Source: Burkholderia sp052045245
Lineage (GTDB): Bacteria; Pseudomonadota; Gammaproteobacteria; Burkholderiales; Burkholderiaceae
Reading direction: 5' to 3'
DNA length: 64,000 bases
NCBI RefSeq assembly: GCF_052045245.1
Contig: NZ_JBQEON010000029.1
Span: 45,729 to 109,728, forward strand
In this document: piece by piece, positions 60,728 to 64,000 of the stretch
Layout of the letters: the number at the start of each line of letters is the position of its first letter
Position numbering within the stretch: position 1 is the stretch's first letter
The notes under the pieces: generated by a model
Databases searched by the model: none
What the model was told of the DNA's origin: nothing
What the model saw: only the letters and a program-made list of their open reading frames with translations
Program-made: the position numbers and the translations under genes

Positions 60728-62557
60728 TCACACCGGCGCCGTATCGGCCGCTTGCGGACGCGCCAGCTTGAATTCGCCGACCGTTTGCGCGAGCTGCGCC
60801 GCCTGCTCGCGCAGCAACGCCGCGGCCGCGGCCGACTCCTCGACGAGCGCCGCGTTCTGCTGCGTCGAGTGATCGAGCTGCGACACCGCCTGGTTCACCT
60901 GTGCGAGGCCGGTACTCTGTTCGTTCGCCGCAACCGTCATTTCCGCGATCACGCTCGTGATGCCGCGCACCCCCTCGACGATCTCGTCCATCGTGGCGCC
61001 CGCCGTGTGCACGAGCCCCGAGCCGCCCTCGATCTTGTCGACGGACGCCTGGATCAGCTGCTTGATTTCCTTGGCCGCCTGCGCGCTGCGTTGCGCGAGC
61101 GTGCGCACCTCGCCCGCGACGACCGCGAAGCCGCGCCCGTGCTCGTTCGCGCGCGCCGCCTCGACGGCCGCATTCAACGCGAGGATGTTGGTCTGGAACG
61201 CGATGCCGTCGATCACGCCGATGATGTTCGAGATCTCGTTCGAGGCCGCCGTGATCTCGCCCATCGTCGCGACCACCTGGCTCACCACCTCGCCGCCGCG
61301 CATCGCGACGCCCGACGCCGATTCCGCGAGCCGGTTCACCTGCGTCGCCGCATCGGCCGAATTGCGCGCCGTGCCGGCGATTTCCTCGAGCGCGGCCGCG
61401 GTTTCCTGCAGGCTCGACGCCGCATGCTCGGTCCGGCTCGACAGGTCCTGGTTGCCCTGTGCGATCTCCGCGCTCGCGACGCTCACGGATTCGCTGAACC
61501 CGCGGATCTGCAGCAGGATCGCCGAAATCTTTTCCGCGAACAGATTGAACGCGCGCGCGATCTGCGCGGCCTCGTCGTTGCCGTCCGCCCGCAACCGCTT
61601 CGTCAGGTCGCCGCTGCCGCTCGCGACGTCGGTCAACGCATCGCGCACCAGCAGCACGCGCTTGAACGCCGCGTTCGTCAGCGCGCCGACGAGCGCGGCC
61701 GCGATACAGGCCACGATGACGATGGCGACGAGCGTCGTCGTCGCGACGGCCCGCATGCCGGCCGTCACGTCCGACCGGTCGAGCGCGATCACGAGCGACC
61801 AGTCCGTCCCGGCGATCGGTTGCGCGCGGAGCAGCTTGGCCGCGCCGTCCACCACGATCGCCACCGGCTCGGTCGCGCTCTGCAGGCCGGCGAGGCGATC
61901 GGGCGTCAGCTCCGGTGACAGCTGCGTGGCCGGTTTCATGATCAGGTCGGTCTTGGCGCCCGCGATGAGGCGCCCGCTGCGGTCGACGAGAAACGCGAAA
62001 CTCGCCGGCGTCGGATGCATCGACGCGACGATCGCGCTCGCGCGTTCCATATAGAGACTCGCCGCCAGCACGCCCTTCAGCGCGCCGCCGCGCATGACCG
62101 GCACGGCGAATGCGAAAGCCGGCTTGCCGGTCGACGCGTCCTGGTACAGCGCGGTGACGACGAGCCGGCCGGCCTCGACCGCCTGCTTGTACCACGGACG
62201 CGCGGTCGGATCGTAACCGGACGCAAGCGGGATATTCGAGAACGCCGTGCGGTCCGGCAGGCCGAGCGTCAGCACCTGGAATCCACCCGACTTGCCGAGC
62301 AGCGTCAATGCCGGCAGCGGATCGCCTTCGCCGATCGCCAGCGTATCCGCCAGCGCCTGGGTCTGCTGGGCACGGCTCGCCACCCACTCGTCGAGCGCCA
62401 GCGCGTGGCCGGCCAGCACCGACCGCAGGTTCTGGTCGATGGTTTGGTCGTTGTGTTGCTTGACGACCTCGTACACGAGGCCACCGGTGACGGCAAGCGC
62501 CGTGACGACGATGGCGACGCAGGTGGCCACGATCCGAGCGCGAATTGATGACAGCAT
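60728..62557 (-). CDS. Methyl-accepting chemotaxis protein with dCache sensor
   Basis: 609 residues: an N-terminal span, a periplasmic double-Cache domain (about 35-270), a second span near 275-300, HAMP (about 300-350), and a long cytoplasmic signalling coiled coil. The hairpin tip reads GIAFQTNILALNAAVEAARANEHGRGFAVVA (MCP signature near 455). The sensor carries Y115-x4-R120-x-W122-Y123 and a later YQD, the pattern described for amino-acid-binding dCache_1AA domains, so an amino acid is the likely ligand. No C-terminal pentapeptide for CheR binding. Confidence 0.92.
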   Translation of the reverse strand: MLSSIRARIVATCVAIVVTALAVTGGLVYEVVKQHNDQTIDQNLRSVLAGHALALDEWVASRAQQTQALADTLAIGEGDPLPALTLLGKSGGFQVLTLGLPDRTAFSNIPLASGYDPTARPWYKQAVEAGRLVVTALYQDASTGKPAFAFAVPVMRGGALKGVLAASLYMERASAIVASMHPTPASFAFLVDRSGRLIAGAKTDLIMKPATQLSPELTPDRLAGLQSATEPVAIVVDGAAKLLRAQPIAGTDWSLVIALDRSDVTAGMRAVATTTLVAIVIVACIAAALVGALTNAAFKRVLLVRDALTDVASGSGDLTKRLRADGNDEAAQIARAFNLFAEKISAILLQIRGFSESVSVASAEIAQGNQDLSSRTEHAASSLQETAAALEEIAGTARNSADAATQVNRLAESASGVAMRGGEVVSQVVATMGEITAASNEISNIIGVIDGIAFQTNILALNAAVEAARANEHGRGFAVVAGEVRTLAQRSAQAAKEIKQLIQASVDKIEGGSGLVHTAGATMDEIVEGVRGITSVIAEMTVAANEQSTGLAQVNQAVSQLDHSTQQNAALVEESAAAAALLREQAAQLAQTVGEFKLARPQAADTAPV

Positions 62558-62931
62558 GATGACGGCGATCTCCGGTTGCGCGTTGTTATCGAACAGTCAA
62601 ATGAGTACGCAAACGGATTTAACGACCGGTCGCGATGCAACTTGAGGTTCGACTGGTCAGACCATTGAAAAAAAACGGAATGCCGCGGCTGCGGCCGTGC
62701 GGATCGATACCGCCGAAGGGCTGATGCGCCGACGGGACGGGAACCCGCGGCTGCGGGGCGCATACCGGGGCTACCGCAAGACCCACCTGTCAGATTTCTC
62801 CTTCGATACTCCTTTCATCAACGATGAAAGGAAATTCCATATTGACTGGCAGTTCCAGTTCCAGAATATTCCGACCAGCGCCACGCTCGACGGCCTACTC
62901 CTAACCGATCTAACCGGGCGGTTTCGAGAGT
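62558..62931. other. Spacer with lower GC, left flank of the IS element
   Basis: 374 bp. GC is lower than in the flanking genes, most clearly 62780-62930. No supportable ORF (an 84-codon frame lacks any match I know). It holds a hairpin CCTTTCATC (62811-62819) with GATGAAAGG (62823-62831), loop three, without a T-run, and a tandem TTCCAG pair near 62860. It may be remnant sequence from an older insertion or the boundary of an accessory segment. Confidence 0.6.
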
Positions 62932-63950
62932 CAAGTGCAACGTTTTGCTAACCCCTCGGCTGCCAGTTCCATGGCCATGGCTTCCTCGGGCGTTTTCCAA
63001 CCGAGCGTCTGGCGAGGACGTCCATTGAGCAGCTTGGCGATATCGTTCAATTGCGTCTGCGTGACGCCCGAGAGGTCCATGCCCTTTGGCAAGAACTGGC
63101 GTAGCAGGCCGTTTGTGTTCTCGTTGCTGCCGCGCTGCCACGGAGCGTATGGATCCGCGAACCAGATATCGAGGTTCAGTCGCTCGGCAAGCTCGACATG
63201 ACAGGTCATCTCCGATCCACGGTCGTACGTCAGGCTCTCACGCAGGAAGGCCGGCACCTTCTTCATCTGGCGCGTGAAGCCCTCGAGTGCGTCTTGGGCG
63301 GTACAGCCGTCCATGCGGCACAGCACGACGAACCGTGTTTTACGCTCGACCAGCGTTCCAACGCAGGATCGATTGAACGCGCCTTTGACGAGGTCGCCCT
63401 CCCAATGTCCCGGCCATTGCCGCGTTTCAATCTGCTCAGGCCGATGAATGATGCGCAATTCATCCGGCACGAAGCTCTTGCGCGCAAGGGTTCGACGGGT
63501 GGTGCCGCGCGCAGGCTTCTCTTGGCGAAGCGCCTCGATCATCGCCTGCTTGAGTCCACCTCGGGGATGGGTATAGATCGCGGCGTAAATCGTTTCGTGG
63601 CTGACGCGCTGGTCAGGATTGTCTGGATGCATGTCGCGGAGTCTGGCAGCAATTTGCTGCGGCGACCAGCGTCGATAGACCAGTTGATGATGCACATGCC
63701 AGTACAGCGTACTGCCTTCGCTCAACTTACGACGCCGTACGCAGCGCCGACGGCGAAGCCGATAGGACGAGGCCGCCTGGGTTGCTTCGTAGCGCGGCGT
63801 TGCCGCATTCCGATTACGAGCCAGTTCGCGAGAAACCGTCGAAGCGCTGCGCCCCAATCGCCGTGCGATCTCTCGCATGCTGGTTCCCCGCTGACGTTCG
63901 ATCATGATTGCCGCGCGGTCCTCCGCGCTCAGATGCTGGTACTTCTTCAT
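62931..63950 (-). CDS. IS30-family transposase
   Basis: 339 residues, intact. The N-terminal helix-turn-helix EIARRLGRSASTVSRELARN (about residues 27-47) binds the ends. DDE catalytic blocks of the IS30 family: WEGDLVKG near residue 187, YDRGSEM near residue 247 and NENTNGLLRQFLPKG near residue 284. ATG 63950 is preferred to the GTG at 63953. The stop overlaps the left inverted repeat. Apparently full length and likely functional. Base composition is lower in GC than the host genes. Confidence 0.92.
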   Translation of the reverse strand: MKKYQHLSAEDRAAIMIERQRGTSMREIARRLGRSASTVSRELARNRNAATPRYEATQAASSYRLRRRRCVRRRKLSEGSTLYWHVHHQLVYRRWSPQQIAARLRDMHPDNPDQRVSHETIYAAIYTHPRGGLKQAMIEALRQEKPARGTTRRTLARKSFVPDELRIIHRPEQIETRQWPGHWEGDLVKGAFNRSCVGTLVERKTRFVVLCRMDGCTAQDALEGFTRQMKKVPAFLRESLTYDRGSEMTCHVELAERLNLDIWFADPYAPWQRGSNENTNGLLRQFLPKGMDLSGVTQTQLNDIAKLLNGRPRQTLGWKTPEEAMAMELAAEGLAKRCT

Positions 63951-63985
63951 CACAACACCTTACTTGATTCAAGGTGTTGCACTTG
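62932..63985. mobile_element. IS30-family insertion sequence
   Basis: About 1.05 kb. Ends share a 10-bp inverted repeat, CAAGTGCAAC at 62932-62941 and its complement GTTGCACTTG at 63976-63985; homology beyond that is weak. The internal gene encodes an IS30-type DDE transposase. No obvious 2-3 bp target duplication is seen in the flanks (left AGT, right GAA), so the exact ends may be off by a base or two. The right flank in this window is only 15 bp. Confidence 0.82.
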
Positions 63986-64000
63986 GAACTAGAGATTAAG

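Noticed and set aside
62697..62951. 84-codon frame left of the IS element
   Set aside because: No motif, no good ribosome-binding site, and it runs into the IS inverted repeat.

Overview
The window looks like chromosomal DNA from a GC-rich betaproteobacterium, most likely Burkholderia and probably the B. cepacia complex. This rests on the high GC with strong GC3 bias, on the proteins (IolC fused to a DUF2090 aldolase, AcpA-type lipoprotein phosphoesterase, YbfB-type MFS carrier) and on a cellulose operon that begins with bcsB. The species call is recognition, not a search result. I saw no tRNA, rRNA or CRISPR array. The one mobile element is an IS30-family copy at the right end.

Layout. (1) 1-11.5 kb: myo-inositol uptake and catabolism in two divergent arms. 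Leftward: binding protein, ATPase, permease, a TIM-barrel isomerase-like protein and iolG (cut by the window edge). Rightward: iolC-DUF2090 fusion, iolD, iolE, iolB. Two GGAA-N6-TTCC-like operators 30 bp apart lie between the arms. (2) 11.7-15.8 kb: a leftward LIV-type ABC transporter with no binding-protein gene, preceded by a hotdog thioesterase; its LivF has Arg in place of the Walker A Lys. (3) 15.9-30.5 kb: mixed functions: two Nudix hydrolases, an MFS carrier with a divergent LysR gene, alaS, a CoA-transferase, a small serine hydrolase, a glycine-zipper lipoprotein, glnS, a di-haem peroxidase-like lipoprotein and an AcpA-like phosphoesterase. (4) 30.6-38.6 kb: a six-gene leftward operon (XapX, YtcJ-like amidohydrolase, DoxX, VOC-like secreted protein, DUF1275, alginate-export-type porin), a divergent LysR gene, an isochorismatase-family hydrolase and a second XapX gene. 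(5) 38.7-41.6 kb: CPA1 antiporter, OsmC, pirin.

(6) 41.7-56.4 kb: a complete class-II (E. coli-type) cellulose operon in the order bcsB-Z-C-E-F-Q-A-G-R, nearly every junction overlapping or within a few bases. BcsG predicts phosphoethanolamine-modified cellulose. A GAF-GGDEF diguanylate cyclase is divergent from bcsB. It could feed two visible c-di-GMP sites, the RxGD of BcsE and the PilZ domain of BcsA. (7) 58-60.6 kb: a phospholipid module of a CDP-alcohol phosphatidyltransferase-like protein (two of the four motif aspartates are Asn), a PlsC-like acyltransferase and a CdsA-like cytidylyltransferase. (8) 60.7-64 kb: a dCache chemoreceptor, an anomalous 374-bp spacer and an IS30-family element.

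The least explained parts are the XapX/amidohydrolase/DoxX/porin operon with its Cys/His-rich amidohydrolase tail, the orphan LIV transporter with its altered P-loop, and the lipid module with the altered CDP-alcohol motif.
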